From NCBI RefSeq assembly GCF_030315745.1, contig NZ_JASXSH010000022.1:1-64000 (forward strand): DNA of 64,000 nucleotides. The letters are read 5' to 3'. Source of the DNA: Gordonia heveisoli (GTDB lineage Bacteria > Actinomycetota > Actinomycetes > Mycobacteriales > Mycobacteriaceae). The stretch's first letter is position 1. The number at the start of each line of letters is the position of its first letter. Made by a program: the position numbers and the translations under genes. Below the pieces are notes generated by a model, which saw only the letters and a program-made list of their open reading frames with translations, ran no database searches and was not told the origin of the DNA. Shown one piece after another: positions 27,422 through 36,721 of the stretch.

Positions 27422-29020
27422 ATGTCCGCGACCGACGATTTCGCGCCCCTCGATGAAGCATCTGTCGTTGCCTACCCGGCCGACGATCAACCCACCATCG
27501 CCGATGTGGACGCGAAGTCTGGGTCGCGACGTGCAGTCGGCCGACGCCGCCGGTTGCTGACGACGGTGGCCGCAGTCGCCTCGCTGACCCTGGCCTTGTT
27601 CGCCGTCAGCTCGTTGTTCCTGGCAGGCAACCAGGCCAACGCGCTCTCCGGACATCCCGAAATCCTGCGTAAGGGCTGCACCTGGGACAAGTCCGGCAAC
27701 TACGTGCAGAACTGCAAGGTGTGGTCGGAATCCCAGCAGCGCGAGGTGATCGTCCAGATCCGCGCATCCAACGGGAGCGACCAGGGTGTGTACCTACTCG
27801 ACGGGATGCGGGCCGCCGAGGATCGTTCCGCCTGGACGACCGATGTGCAGGCGGCCAAGGTGTACGACGGTTCTACCGACACCACCCTGGTGATGCCCGT
27901 CGGCGGCGCGTCGTCCTTCTACACCGACTGGGACGGCGGGGCGGGTGCCGGCAACAAGACCATCAAGCAGGAGACCTTCCTGACCTCCGAGCTTCCGGCC
28001 TACCTGTCGGAGAACTTCGGCGTGAGCCCGCACAACAACGCGATCGTGGGTCTGTCGATGTCGGGTGGCCCGGCGGTGACCCTCGCCGAGCGTCATCCCG
28101 ACCAGTTCAAGGTTGTGCAGGCGATGTCGGGGTACTACCAGACCGACAACCCCATCGGGAACGCCGGCGTCCTCGCGACGCAGACGATGGTGTCGAACTA
28201 CACCAACGGCATCATCAACATGTGGGGTGCACCGGGCAGTGCACGCTGGACCGAGAACGATCCGTCCAAGAACGTGAACAAGCTCAAGGAGAACGGCCAG
28301 ACCCTCATCATCTCGTCGGGCAACGGCTTCCTGACCAAGAGCGAGATGGCCAAGCTGTCGCAGCAGGACCAGATCAGCGCGATGCTGCTGGAAATGCTGT
28401 CGGCGGTGTCGACGGTCCTGTTCCAGCTCCAGGCGGCACAGAGCGGCGCGAATGTGATCTCACTGCCCAACTACGGCGGCCACACCTGGGAGAACTGGGG
28501 GCGGGCACTCAACGACGGCAAGAGCCATGTGCTCAAGGCGCTGCGCGAGACTCCCCCGATCACCGAGAAGACCCAGGTGGTCTCCGCCGAGGGAAGCCCC
28601 GACCCCGATGGCCAGTCCCATGCGACGATCGCGGCCAAGAAGGCGGCCGCCATCGCACCGTCGCTGACCCCCGAGGTGCTCGCCACGGTGGCGGCCGAGG
28701 ACGACGGCAGCACCGAGGCCGCGGCGCCGACGTTCCCGAACCCGGTCGAGCCGACCACGGTCGACGAGTCCACCGTGCCATCGGCGCCGGGCGGTGACAC
28801 CACCGAGACCACCCCGCCGGTCCCCACCGATCCGCATGCCTCCGATGCCACCGAGGTCCCGACCCCCGAAGAATCCAATACCGAGACGCCGACTACCACG
28901 ACGCCGGAAGCCACGACGCCGGAAGCCACGAGCACCAATCCGCCGTCCACCGTGGTCCCCTTGGCGCCGACCGGTGCCGTCACACCGACGTCGACACCCC
29001 CGACGACACCGGTGCGCTGA
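27422..29020 (+). CDS. antigen-85-like mycolyltransferase with long Pro/Thr tail
   Basis: The start at 27422 has AGGAG four bases upstream; the product is 532 residues. An unusual cytoplasmic N-terminus (1-45, ending RRRR) leads into a signal-anchor (about 47-69). The alpha/beta-hydrolase domain of the esterase/antigen-85 group follows, with nucleophile Ser212 in GLSMSGG and the late histidine in GGHTWENW. Such enzymes move mycolic acids between trehalose and arabinogalactan in the cell envelope. From about 390 the protein is a low-complexity Thr/Pro/Glu-rich tail, probably wall-spanning. The call is mycolyltransferase-like; the absence of a standard signal peptide leaves secretion versus anchoring open. 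Confidence 0.85.
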   Translation: MSATDDFAPLDEASVVAYPADDQPTIADVDAKSGSRRAVGRRRRLLTTVAAVASLTLALFAVSSLFLAGNQANALSGHPEILRKGCTWDKSGNYVQNCKVWSESQQREVIVQIRASNGSDQGVYLLDGMRAAEDRSAWTTDVQAAKVYDGSTDTTLVMPVGGASSFYTDWDGGAGAGNKTIKQETFLTSELPAYLSENFGVSPHNNAIVGLSMSGGPAVTLAERHPDQFKVVQAMSGYYQTDNPIGNAGVLATQTMVSNYTNGIINMWGAPGSARWTENDPSKNVNKLKENGQTLIISSGNGFLTKSEMAKLSQQDQISAMLLEMLSAVSTVLFQLQAAQSGANVISLPNYGGHTWENWGRALNDGKSHVLKALRETPPITEKTQVVSAEGSPDPDGQSHATIAAKKAAAIAPSLTPEVLATVAAEDDGSTEAAAPTFPNPVEPTTVDESTVPSAPGGDTTETTPPVPTDPHASDATEVPTPEESNTETPTTTTPEATTPEATSTNPPSTVVPLAPTGAVTPTSTPPTTPVR

Positions 29021-29075
29021 CGCGCGGGCGGCGTGACCGCTGACCGTGGTTGCCATACGCGGATCCCGATACGCC

Positions 29076-29906
29076 TCAATCCAGATGAGCGCCGATCCAG
29101 TCGAGAACGGTCGCGATGACGTCATCGCCCTCGGGTTCGTTGAAGATCTCGTGGTAGTAGCCGTCGTAGACGATCAGCGTCTTGTCCGCCGAACCGGCGA
29201 GTCGGTCGACGAGTTCGCTACCGGCCGGCGATGTGAGCGCGTCGGCTCCCCCGTGGAGCACCAGCAGCGGAACGCGCAGCCCGGGTAGCCGCTGCGGGAA
29301 AGTTCCCATCGTCGTCAGCAGTGCGCCGCCCAGACCCGCCGGAATCCGTCCCCGACTGACCAGCGGATCGGCATCGTAGGCCGCGACGACGGCCGGGTCA
29401 CGCGAGATCATCGCGGAGTCGAGTTGGGTCGTCGGCAGCCCGGGCGCGATGCGTCCGAGTACCCCGGCGACCTTGACCGCCGCCGCGGGCAGGTCGTCTC
29501 CCGGAACCACGGCAGCGCCGGAGAGCACCAGTCCGTCGACCCGATCCTGGTGGCGCAGTACGTAGTCGAGCGCAATGGCACCACCCATGCTGTGTCCGAT
29601 GACGAAGGTCGGCAGCCCATCGACGGCCACCTGTTCGCGAACGGTCTCGAAATCGTCGGTGAAGTCCGCGAACCGGTTGACCCGCAGGCGCTTGCCCTCC
29701 GAGCGACCATGTCCCAGGTGATCGGGCACTGCGACGAGATACCCGGCGTCCAGCAGTCGCTGCGCGACGTGGTCGTAGCGACGACCGTGTTCGGCGAGTC
29801 CGTGCGCGATCAGCACGACGGCGCGCGGCTCATCGGCCGGCCGATACACGTGGTAGACGATCGACTTTCCGTGCGCACCGACGAAGGTGCGCTCCTCGGG
29901 TGACAT
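29076..29906 (-). CDS. alpha/beta hydrolase, monoacylglycerol-lipase type
   Basis: The start at 29906 is chosen because GGAGG lies nine bases upstream; a start at 29930 would overlap the previous stop as ATGA. The 276-residue product has the monoglyceride-lipase signature HGLAEHGRRYDHVA, nucleophile serine in GHSMGGA, catalytic aspartate in HGGADALT, and histidine in YYHEIFNE. It should hydrolyse monoacylglycerols, like M. tuberculosis Rv0183. It is likely co-transcribed with the small coiled-coil gene before it. No signal peptide is present, although homologues can be cell-wall associated. Confidence 0.88.
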   Translation of the reverse strand: MSPEERTFVGAHGKSIVYHVYRPADEPRAVVLIAHGLAEHGRRYDHVAQRLLDAGYLVAVPDHLGHGRSEGKRLRVNRFADFTDDFETVREQVAVDGLPTFVIGHSMGGAIALDYVLRHQDRVDGLVLSGAAVVPGDDLPAAAVKVAGVLGRIAPGLPTTQLDSAMISRDPAVVAAYDADPLVSRGRIPAGLGGALLTTMGTFPQRLPGLRVPLLVLHGGADALTSPAGSELVDRLAGSADKTLIVYDGYYHEIFNEPEGDDVIATVLDWIGAHLD

Positions 29907-29926
29907 CTGCGACTTCCTCCCCATTC

Positions 29927-30304
29927 TCATTTCAAACCGAGTCGTCCGGCGACGCTACGGCCCACCGATTCCAGTGCGCCGAGCGGCCGTATCGCGACCT
30001 CACCGATATCCACGATCGCCTCCACCCGGCCGACCACGCGCTCCATCCGGACCACGACGTCGTTCATCCGGGCGGCGATGAGATCCACCTGATCGAGTGT
30101 CTCCGACATCCGGGTGAGGGTCTCGTCGAGGCTCGCGATGGTCACATTCATCCCGTCCACCGTCTGGCCGACGCCTTCGAGGGTGTCACCCATGTCGACG
30201 ATGATCGTGGTGAGCTGATCAACGGTGACATCGGCGTTCAGCGCCGCCTGTGCCAGCTTGCGGATACGTTGCCGCTCCGGTTTGGGATCCCCGCGTTCGA
30301 CCAT
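29927..30304 (-). CDS. small helical (coiled-coil) protein of unknown function
   Basis: This 125-residue protein has a basic N-terminus (KPERQRIRKLAQ). A long heptad-like helix follows (about 28-105), rich in Val, Met, Asp and Glu (VDQLTTIIVDMGDTL, MSETLDQVDLIAARMN). Such proteins often oligomerise or resemble phasin-like or apolipoprotein-like helices; no family is recognised. It precedes the lipase gene on the same transcript, so a lipid-body or lipase-associated role is possible but unproven. Confidence 0.65.
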   Translation of the reverse strand: MVERGDPKPERQRIRKLAQAALNADVTVDQLTTIIVDMGDTLEGVGQTVDGMNVTIASLDETLTRMSETLDQVDLIAARMNDVVVRMERVVGRVEAIVDIGEVAIRPLGALESVGRSVAGRLGLK

Positions 30305-30374
30305 GGGTCGAGATTAGGTCACCGGGCCGGAGATGTGTGGCCCGTCACCGCATACTCCCCTCAGCCGCGGAATT

Positions 30375-30394
30375 AACCGGACCATAGTCCGGTT
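30375..30394. promoter_or_regulatory. palindrome upstream of pirin gene
   Basis: AACCGGAC-CATA-GTCCGGTT is a 20-base near-perfect palindrome 41 bases ahead of the pirin start codon. Its position between the divergent coiled-coil gene and the pirin gene suits an operator for either. The regulator is unknown. Confidence 0.6.
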
Positions 30395-30434
30395 GTTTCG
30401 GGTAGCACAAGCACCCAGCACGGGGAGGTACTCA

Positions 30435-31190
30435 ATGTCGACACCGCACACCACCGGCACGATCCGCGTCGTACGTGCCGCGGACCGCCATCACTGGCGG
30501 AGCGCATGGCTGGATTCGTGGCAGTCCTTCCCCGCGACCGGAAACTTCGACCTGACGGCCGGGGCACACGGAATGCTGTTGGTCCACAACGACGATCTGG
30601 TGGACGCGGGTGAAGGTTTCGACACCCATCAGCACAATGACGCCGAGATCGTCACCTGGGTCCTCGACGGTGAGCTGACGCACCGGGATTCGACGGGATT
30701 GACCGGAACGCTACGACCTGGCGTCGTGCAATCGATGACCGCCGGACGCGGCATCTCCCATTCCGAGGTCAACGGTTCCGCCTACAGCTCACGCTCGCCA
30801 CTGCGGGTCGTACAGATGTGGCTCGCCCCGGAGCGCACCGGACTCGACCCACGCTATGCCGAAGCCGATTTCACCGAAGAACTGGATTCCGGCGAGTTGG
30901 TCACGGTGGCGTCTGGACGCGCCGAGCACGCGTCGTCGAAGGCGGTGCCGATCGCCAACCCCTACGCCGCACTGCACGTTGCCAGGATGCGGCCGCAGTC
31001 ATCGGTCATCGTGCCCGCAGCACCATACGGCCACCTCTACGTCGCGCGCGGATCGGCCGCGCTGCCCGACGGTACGTCGCTGGCACAGGGCGACGCGGTG
31101 CGCACCACGGCCACCGACGCGATCGAACTGTCGACTGCCGACGGCGCGGAGGTGCTGTTCTGGGAGAACTACGCGACCTACGAAGACTGA
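30435..31190 (+). CDS. pirin-family protein
   Basis: The 251-residue cupin protein (ATG at 30435, GGGGAGG upstream) has the pirin N-terminal metal-binding pattern HQHNDAEIVTWVLDGELTHRD and the GRGISHSE motif with its histidine and glutamate. The C-terminal half is a second cupin barrel. Pirins are iron proteins; some act as quercetinase-like dioxygenases, others bind transcription factors. It appears monocistronic. Which pirin activity applies cannot be read here. Confidence 0.9.
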   Translation: MSTPHTTGTIRVVRAADRHHWRSAWLDSWQSFPATGNFDLTAGAHGMLLVHNDDLVDAGEGFDTHQHNDAEIVTWVLDGELTHRDSTGLTGTLRPGVVQSMTAGRGISHSEVNGSAYSSRSPLRVVQMWLAPERTGLDPRYAEADFTEELDSGELVTVASGRAEHASSKAVPIANPYAALHVARMRPQSSVIVPAAPYGHLYVARGSAALPDGTSLAQGDAVRTTATDAIELSTADGAEVLFWENYATYED

Positions 31191-31205
31191 ACCGCCGCGG
31201 GCGGC

Positions 31206-32135
31206 CTAATTCAGTTGCCGGGCAACGGTATCGGCGACCAATTCCAGATGGTCGATGTCGTCGAGATCGAGTGTCTGCAGATAGAAGCGCTCGATGCCCA
31301 ACTCGCGATAACGCTCGATTGCCGCCACCACCTCGTCGGGCGTCCCGGCGGCACCGTTGCGGCGCAGTTCCGCAGGCTCACGGCCGATAGCGCCGGCGCG
31401 CCGGGCGAATTCGGCCTCGTCACGTCCGCAGCAGAGCACCAGCGCCGCGGAGAAGGCGATCTCCTCGGCGGCCCGTCCGACGGTCGCGGCCGCCGCGCGC
31501 ACGCGGTCGATCTGATCACGAGCCTCCTCGACCGGGGCGAAGACCACATTGAACTCGTCGGCGTATCGCGCCGCGATCTCCGGTGTGCGGCGCTTTCCCT
31601 TGCCGCCCACGATAATCGGTGGACGTGGTGACTGCACCGGCTTGGGCAACGCCGGGGAGTCGGTCAGGCGGTAGTGCTTGCCGTCGTGATCGAAGGTATC
31701 CCCCAGCGGCGTCGACCACAGCCCGGTGATGATCGCCAGACTCTCCTCGAAGCGATCGAAGCGGTCACGCAAGGTGGGGAACGGGATGCCGTAGGCCTCG
31801 TGCTCACGCTCGAACCAGCCCGCCCCCAAACCCAATTCGACACGGCCGCCACTCATCTGGTCCACCTGGGCCACCTCGATGGCCAGTTGGCCAGGATGCC
31901 GGAAGGTGGCCGAGGTGACGAGGGTGCCCAGCCGGATCCGCGACGTCTCGCGCGCCAGCGCGGCGAGGGTCAGCCACGCGTCGGTCGGGCCGGGGCGGCC
32001 GTCGACATTCATCGCGACATAGTGATCCGAGCGGAAGAAGGCGTCGAAGCCCAACTGCTCGGCGGCTTGGGCAACCCGGAGTAGATCGTCGTAGGTCGCG
32101 CCCTGCTGCGGTTCGGTGAAGATGCGAAGGTCCAC
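31206..32135 (-). CDS. LLM-class flavin-dependent oxidoreductase
   Basis: Starting at the GTG at 32135 (309 residues), the luciferase-like TIM barrel shows the early FDAFFRSDHY, SGGRVELGLGAGWF and PIIVGGKGKRRTPEIAARYADEFN. These are features of F420- or FMN-dependent oxidoreductases. The cofactor is not fixed by sequence; the mycobacterial-type pattern favours F420. It lies 10 bases after the DinB-like gene and is probably in the same operon. Its substrate is unknown, and a role in the neighbouring sulfone/sulfonate chemistry is only suggested by gene neighbourhood. Confidence 0.83.
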   Translation of the reverse strand: MDLRIFTEPQQGATYDDLLRVAQAAEQLGFDAFFRSDHYVAMNVDGRPGPTDAWLTLAALARETSRIRLGTLVTSATFRHPGQLAIEVAQVDQMSGGRVELGLGAGWFEREHEAYGIPFPTLRDRFDRFEESLAIITGLWSTPLGDTFDHDGKHYRLTDSPALPKPVQSPRPPIIVGGKGKRRTPEIAARYADEFNVVFAPVEEARDQIDRVRAAAATVGRAAEEIAFSAALVLCCGRDEAEFARRAGAIGREPAELRRNGAAGTPDEVVAAIERYRELGIERFYLQTLDLDDIDHLELVADTVARQLN

Positions 32136-32145
32136 CGCCCCCAAC

Positions 32146-32649
32146 TTACGCGAGTACGCCTTTGAGGTAGGCGGCCTGGCCGACGTGCTGGGCGTCATCG
32201 TCGATGATGCTCACCAGCCGAACACCGAGAGTGACCGGCGGGTCCCAGTTCTCGTCGACGATCCGATCGAGTTCCGAATCAGACAACGCCGCAAGGTAGT
32301 CGACACTGGCCCGATGCGTGGCATCGTAATAGCCGGCCAGCAGCGCGGGGTCGGCTACGTGGAACCGGGCCAGATCCTCGGCCGTCTGGCCGTATCCGGT
32401 CGCCGTATCGGGAAAGGGCAGGTCGAACCGCCCGGCCCACCCGTCGGTCAGCCAGATCTCCGATGCGCCTGCGACGTCGGCGATCTGCGCGTCCTGAACC
32501 CTCGCGAGATGCCAGACGAGCCAACCGATGGTGTTGGCACCCGGCGCCGGGGCGATGTTGAGGAGCCGTTCGTCGAGCCCGTCGAGAACGGCATCCACGT
32601 TCTCGGCGACCCGGCCGAGTGAGTCGAGCAGGATGTCCACAGCACGCAT
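32146..32649 (-). CDS. DinB/DUF664-family protein
   Basis: This 167-residue four-helix protein has NTIGWLVWHLARVQDAQ near the start and a DDDAQHVGQAAYLKG end. These two conserved histidines, with one in the middle (YYDATH), form the metal site of the DinB superfamily. Members include mycothiol-dependent transferases such as maleylpyruvate isomerases. In a mycothiol-making actinobacterium, a thiol-dependent role is plausible but not shown. It precedes the LLM oxidoreductase gene by 10 bases. Confidence 0.82.
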   Translation of the reverse strand: MRAVDILLDSLGRVAENVDAVLDGLDERLLNIAPAPGANTIGWLVWHLARVQDAQIADVAGASEIWLTDGWAGRFDLPFPDTATGYGQTAEDLARFHVADPALLAGYYDATHRASVDYLAALSDSELDRIVDENWDPPVTLGVRLVSIIDDDAQHVGQAAYLKGVLA

Positions 32650-32670
32650 GCGATCCAGTTTAGGTTCGCG

Positions 32671-34185
32671 GTGAGTTCAACCGTGGCCGCTTCACGTCAT
32701 CGTCGCCATTCTCTCCTGGTGCCCGATTCCAGTAGCAGCGCTGTGCCCGGCAGCCGTAAGAAGATCCGTTTCAACGCCTTCGACATGAACTGCGTCGCCC
32801 ACCAGTCCCCTGGCCTGTGGCGACACCCCGACGACCGGTCGTGGGACTACAACACGCTCGACTACTGGGTGAACCTCGCGACGCTGCTCGAATCCGGCGG
32901 CTTCGACGGCCTGTTCATCGCCGATGTGCTCGGCACCTACGACGTGTACGCCGGCAACGACGAGGCGGCGATCCGTCAGGGCGCCCAGATCCCGGTCAAC
33001 GATCCGCTACTGCTGGTGTCGGCGATGGCGCACGCGACCGAGAACCTCGGCTTCGGCATCACCACCGGCACCGGTTTCGAACATCCGTATCCGTTCGCCC
33101 GGCGCCTGTCGACGCTCGATCACCTCACCAGGGGCCGTCTCGGCTGGAATGTCGTCACCGGCTACCTCCCCGCGGCCGCCCGCAATATGGGTGACGAGGA
33201 ACACCTCGAACACGACGCCCGCTACGACCACGCCGACGAGTACCTGACCGTGCTGTACAAGCTGTGGGAGGGCTCCTGGGAACGCGATGCGGTCCGACGT
33301 GACCGCGCGGCGGGCGTCTTCGCCGATCCGGCCAAGGTCCATCACATCGGTCATCAGGGCAAGCATTTCAGCGTTCCCGGCATCCACCTGTCCGAGCCGT
33401 CTCCGCAGGGTTCGCCGGTCATCTACCAGGCGGGGGCGTCCCCGCGAGGTCGGCGATTCGCCGCCGAGAACGCCGAGGCGATCTTCGTCGCCGCCCCGAC
33501 CAAGGCGATCCTGCGCGAGATCGTCGCCAACACACGCGAAGAGCTGGTACGCGCCGGGCGTGACCCCTACGACGCCCGGATCTACACCCTGCTCACCATC
33601 ATCACCGACGCCACACCGGAGGCGGCCCGCGCCAAGGCCGAGGCCTACCGGGCCTACGCCAGCGAGGAGGGCTCGCTGGTGTTCATGTCGGGCTGGATGG
33701 GAATCGACCTGTCCACGTACAGCATCGACGAGCCGATCGGCAATGTGCACAGCAACGCCATCCAGTCCGCGGTCGCCGCGTTCAGCCAGGCCGACGAATC
33801 CGGCGAGGAGTGGCGGGTCCGCGACATCGCCGCGTGGGGTGGTATCGGCGGCATGGGTCCGGTCCTCATCGGTTCCGGCGACGAGGTCGCCGCCCAACTG
33901 CAGGAATGGGTCGACGAGACCGACGTCGACGGATTCAACGTCGCATACGCCGTGACCCCCGGATCGTTCGAGGACATCGTCACCCATGTGGTGCCCGCAC
34001 TGGAACAACGCGGCCTCTACGACCGTGCTTACACCCCGGGAACGTTGCGCCACAAGCTCTTCGGCCGCGGCAACCTCCTGCCCGACAACCATCGCGGCTC
34101 GACCTTCCGACCCGGCGGCCCGGGTTCGACGATCGACGACTCGCCGCGGCGGCAGCATTCGCTGACCGGTGCCGGGGTGCGCTGA
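32671..34185 (+). CDS. NtaA/SnaA/DszA-type FMNH2-dependent monooxygenase
   Basis: The frame from the GTG at 32671 gives 504 residues; a GTG at 32719 would better match the usual start just before KKIRFNAFDMN. Family features are HQSPGLWRHPDD, the GLFIADVLGTYDVY stretch, GRLGWNVVTGYLP, and YQAGASPRGRRFAAENAEAIFVAAPT. Members oxidise nitrilotriacetate, dibenzothiophene sulfone or dimethyl sulfide using FMNH2 from a separate reductase. No reductase gene is adjacent. The neighbourhood with sfn and ssu genes favours an organosulfur substrate, but that is inference. Confidence 0.85.
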   Translation: MSSTVAASRHRRHSLLVPDSSSSAVPGSRKKIRFNAFDMNCVAHQSPGLWRHPDDRSWDYNTLDYWVNLATLLESGGFDGLFIADVLGTYDVYAGNDEAAIRQGAQIPVNDPLLLVSAMAHATENLGFGITTGTGFEHPYPFARRLSTLDHLTRGRLGWNVVTGYLPAAARNMGDEEHLEHDARYDHADEYLTVLYKLWEGSWERDAVRRDRAAGVFADPAKVHHIGHQGKHFSVPGIHLSEPSPQGSPVIYQAGASPRGRRFAAENAEAIFVAAPTKAILREIVANTREELVRAGRDPYDARIYTLLTIITDATPEAARAKAEAYRAYASEEGSLVFMSGWMGIDLSTYSIDEPIGNVHSNAIQSAVAAFSQADESGEEWRVRDIAAWGGIGGMGPVLIGSGDEVAAQLQEWVDETDVDGFNVAYAVTPGSFEDIVTHVVPALEQRGLYDRAYTPGTLRHKLFGRGNLLPDNHRGSTFRPGGPGSTIDDSPRRQHSLTGAGVR

Positions 34186-34243
34186 CGCAGCCATTCGGCC
34201 AACGCTGCTGGTGCCCGATGATTCCTCAGCATAGGGTGGCTGC

Positions 34244-35812
34244 GTGAATCGAGAGTCCTTGTCGCGTCTACGCAAGTCCTCGGGTGATCGCGTCGGTGGA
34301 GCCGACGCCACTCGCAGTGGGCAGTCACACGGGCACGGGCACTCGCACGGACACGGGCATTCACACGGCCATGGGTTGACCGACATCGCGCATCTGCTGT
34401 CACCGATGACGAAGTGGATCGTCATCGGCGTCCTGTCCATCGCCGGCCTTGCCGTGACCATCGGCGCGGTGGCGCTGTGGCCGACGAAATCCGACCATCC
34501 CATCCCGATCCTGTTCCAGTCCTCGGACGGCAAGGCGATCGAGACGGTCGACGGTGAGGTCGTCGACCAGTTTCGGGCCAACTGCCTGAACTCGGTCTCC
34601 GGCGAGGTACAGGAGACCGCCGACATTCCGGTGAATCCGGTACCGGGCGGCCCGTGCATCCTCAGTACCGTCCGACTGGACTCGGGTCCGTCGCAGGGCC
34701 GTTACACGGTGCTCGAGGTGCCGACCGGCCGCGCGGGCGGAGCCACCGGACCCGGCGCACCCCGACCCGACCCCAACGCGCTCGACGAACCGATGCCGGG
34801 CCAGCCGACACTGAAGATCGGTGACGCCATCCGGTTGTCGACGGTGCCCGGTGTCGACGGCACCCAGCGGTATACCTTCTTCGATTTCCAGCGTGGAACC
34901 GCGCTGCTCATCTGGGCATTGTTGTTCGTCGGCGCCGTCGTGCTCGTGGCAGCCTGGCGAGGTCTACGGTCGATCATCGGTCTGGCCTTCGCCTTCCTCG
35001 TGCTCGGTGTCTTCACCCTGCCCGCGATCCTGGAGGGGTCGTCGCCGGTGGCGGTCGCGCTGGTCTCCTCCGCTGCGATTCTGTTCGTCGTGCTCTATCT
35101 GGCGCACGGCGTCAGCCTGCGCACGAGTTCGGCATTGCTCGGCACACTGACCTCCCTGGTGATGGCCGCAATACTCAGCAAGGTCGCCATCGACACCATG
35201 AAGCTGACCGGGATGTCCGGCGAGCAGACCGCGAATCTGCAGATCTATCAGGGCACCATCTCGGTCAGCGGGTTGCTGCTCGCGGGCTTCATCATCGGCA
35301 CACTCGGTGTGCTCAACGACGTCACGATCACCCAGGCGTCGGCGGCTTTCGAACTCGCCGCGGCGGGCGAACCGACGCGATTGGCCACCTTCCGTGCGGC
35401 GATGCGAGTCGGTCGCGATCACATCGCGAGCACGGTGTACACGCTGGTTTTCGCCTACGCGGGCAGCGCGCTGCCCTTGCTGTTGCTGTTCTCGGTCGCC
35501 CAGCAGCCGTTCGGCTCGCTCGTCACCACCGAGACCGTCGCGGTGGAGTTGGCCCGCACTTTTGTCGGCGGCATCGCCATCGCACTGTCGGTCCCGCTGA
35601 CCACCGCGATCGCCGCAGCACTCGTCGCCCCTACGGGCGCGGCGCCAATGCCGGCCACGACCGCGACGCCCGCACCGGCGCGCCCGCGCCCGAAGCAGAC
35701 ACCTCAGGGCCGGCCCACACCGACCCCGGCGACTGCGGCCCCACCGGTTCCCGCACCCCCACCGACCACGGACATCCCCGTCTCGCGATCACGGCACGCA
35801 CGGCCCGACTGA
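34244..35812 (+). CDS. YibE/F-like membrane protein with His-rich N-terminus
   Basis: The 522-residue protein (GTG start) carries alternating His-Gly/Ser residues at about 29-44. One membrane segment (about 57-78), an extracytoplasmic domain (about 80-215) and a YibE/F-type block of six to seven segments follow; that block holds GVLNDVTITQASAAFELA. The tail is Pro/Ala/Thr-rich. The YibE/F function is unestablished. The histidine cluster could bind Zn, Ni or Cu, so a metal-linked transport role is possible. It lies between unrelated genes and seems to have its own promoter; its 3' end meets that of the convergent SxxK protein gene. Confidence 0.8.
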   Translation: MNRESLSRLRKSSGDRVGGADATRSGQSHGHGHSHGHGHSHGHGLTDIAHLLSPMTKWIVIGVLSIAGLAVTIGAVALWPTKSDHPIPILFQSSDGKAIETVDGEVVDQFRANCLNSVSGEVQETADIPVNPVPGGPCILSTVRLDSGPSQGRYTVLEVPTGRAGGATGPGAPRPDPNALDEPMPGQPTLKIGDAIRLSTVPGVDGTQRYTFFDFQRGTALLIWALLFVGAVVLVAAWRGLRSIIGLAFAFLVLGVFTLPAILEGSSPVAVALVSSAAILFVVLYLAHGVSLRTSSALLGTLTSLVMAAILSKVAIDTMKLTGMSGEQTANLQIYQGTISVSGLLLAGFIIGTLGVLNDVTITQASAAFELAAAGEPTRLATFRAAMRVGRDHIASTVYTLVFAYAGSALPLLLLFSVAQQPFGSLVTTETVAVELARTFVGGIAIALSVPLTTAIAAALVAPTGAAPMPATTATPAPARPRPKQTPQGRPTPTPATAAPPVPAPPPTTDIPVSRSRHARPD

Positions 35813-35830
35813 TGGTGCGGGAGCACTAGC

Positions 35831-36721
35831 TCAGCAGCGGCCGACCGGCAGTTGCGCGTAGTACTTGCCGAGCCATCTGCCCATCCGGTTGAGCATGGCA
35901 ATGCCGTCCTGGAACCGGCCGCTGCGCGGTACGGCGGCCAGGGACACCGCGACCTGTCCACGCCGCGTCGAGACGATCGCGACCTGCCGAACGAGGTAGC
36001 CCACCGATGCCGACGTGGCGGGACCCCAACCGCCTTTGACCGCCGAGATCGCACCCGACGACCTGCCGACGCCGGCCACTCCCCACTGCTGATTGGGGGC
36101 GACCGCGCTCATCAGGCGGATCACCTGCTCACTGCCGTCCATACAGGGCAGATGCGCGGCGAACCGCGCCTGATCGGCCAGCGCCCACGCGGTATGACCG
36201 GGGTAGGACTTGGGGACGTCGACCTCCGACGAGACCCGCGTGCGCGGATCGTGTCCCTCCCGCAGGACTGCGGTCACCGCGTCGACCGAGGCGACGCCAC
36301 CGCCCAGGAAGCCCCACAGGTCACCGGCGGCGTCGTTGTCGGACAGCGTGATCGCCTTATTCTCCAGGGCAGCCACGTCCGGGCCGCCCTTGCGCTGGGC
36401 GGCCAGCGACACCGGCACCTTCAGCGTCGACCACGCGCGGCCCGTCTTCAACGGCCCCAGGGAGATGGCGCGATCACCGCCGATCGGCACGATGGCCATC
36501 CCCATCCGGCCGGGTAGCGATTTCCGCATCGACTTCTGCAGTGCGGCGAAACCCTTCGACAGCTTCCCGTCCACCGGGGTCGGCGGGGTGAGGATCTCGG
36601 CGAGGGGCTGTGCCAGTGGAAGCCCGGCCAGACCGGGGGCGCCGAAGGCAGTCCCGACGCCGGCCACGAGACAGCAGGCGAAAGTCACGGTCACCACGAA
36701 TACACGTTTAACAATTGTCAC
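35831..36721 (-). CDS. secreted beta-lactamase-fold protein (SxxK, SDN, KGG)
   Basis: The 296-residue protein has a signal peptide (about 1-27, cleavage near AFGA). The serine-enzyme motifs are Ser98-T-L-Lys101, Ser127-Asp-Asn129 and Lys229-Gly-Gly, the three boxes of class A beta-lactamases and penicillin-binding proteins. I see no clear Glu166-equivalent, so hydrolysis of beta-lactams is doubtful; a carboxypeptidase, esterase or sensor role fits too. Cys193 and the C-terminal Cys296 are shared with the upstream paralogue and may form a disulfide. It is third in a kinase operon, 132 bases after the lipoprotein paralogue. Confidence 0.82.
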   Translation of the reverse strand: MTIVKRVFVVTVTFACCLVAGVGTAFGAPGLAGLPLAQPLAEILTPPTPVDGKLSKGFAALQKSMRKSLPGRMGMAIVPIGGDRAISLGPLKTGRAWSTLKVPVSLAAQRKGGPDVAALENKAITLSDNDAAGDLWGFLGGGVASVDAVTAVLREGHDPRTRVSSEVDVPKSYPGHTAWALADQARFAAHLPCMDGSEQVIRLMSAVAPNQQWGVAGVGRSSGAISAVKGGWGPATSASVGYLVRQVAIVSTRRGQVAVSLAAVPRSGRFQDGIAMLNRMGRWLGKYYAQLPVGRC

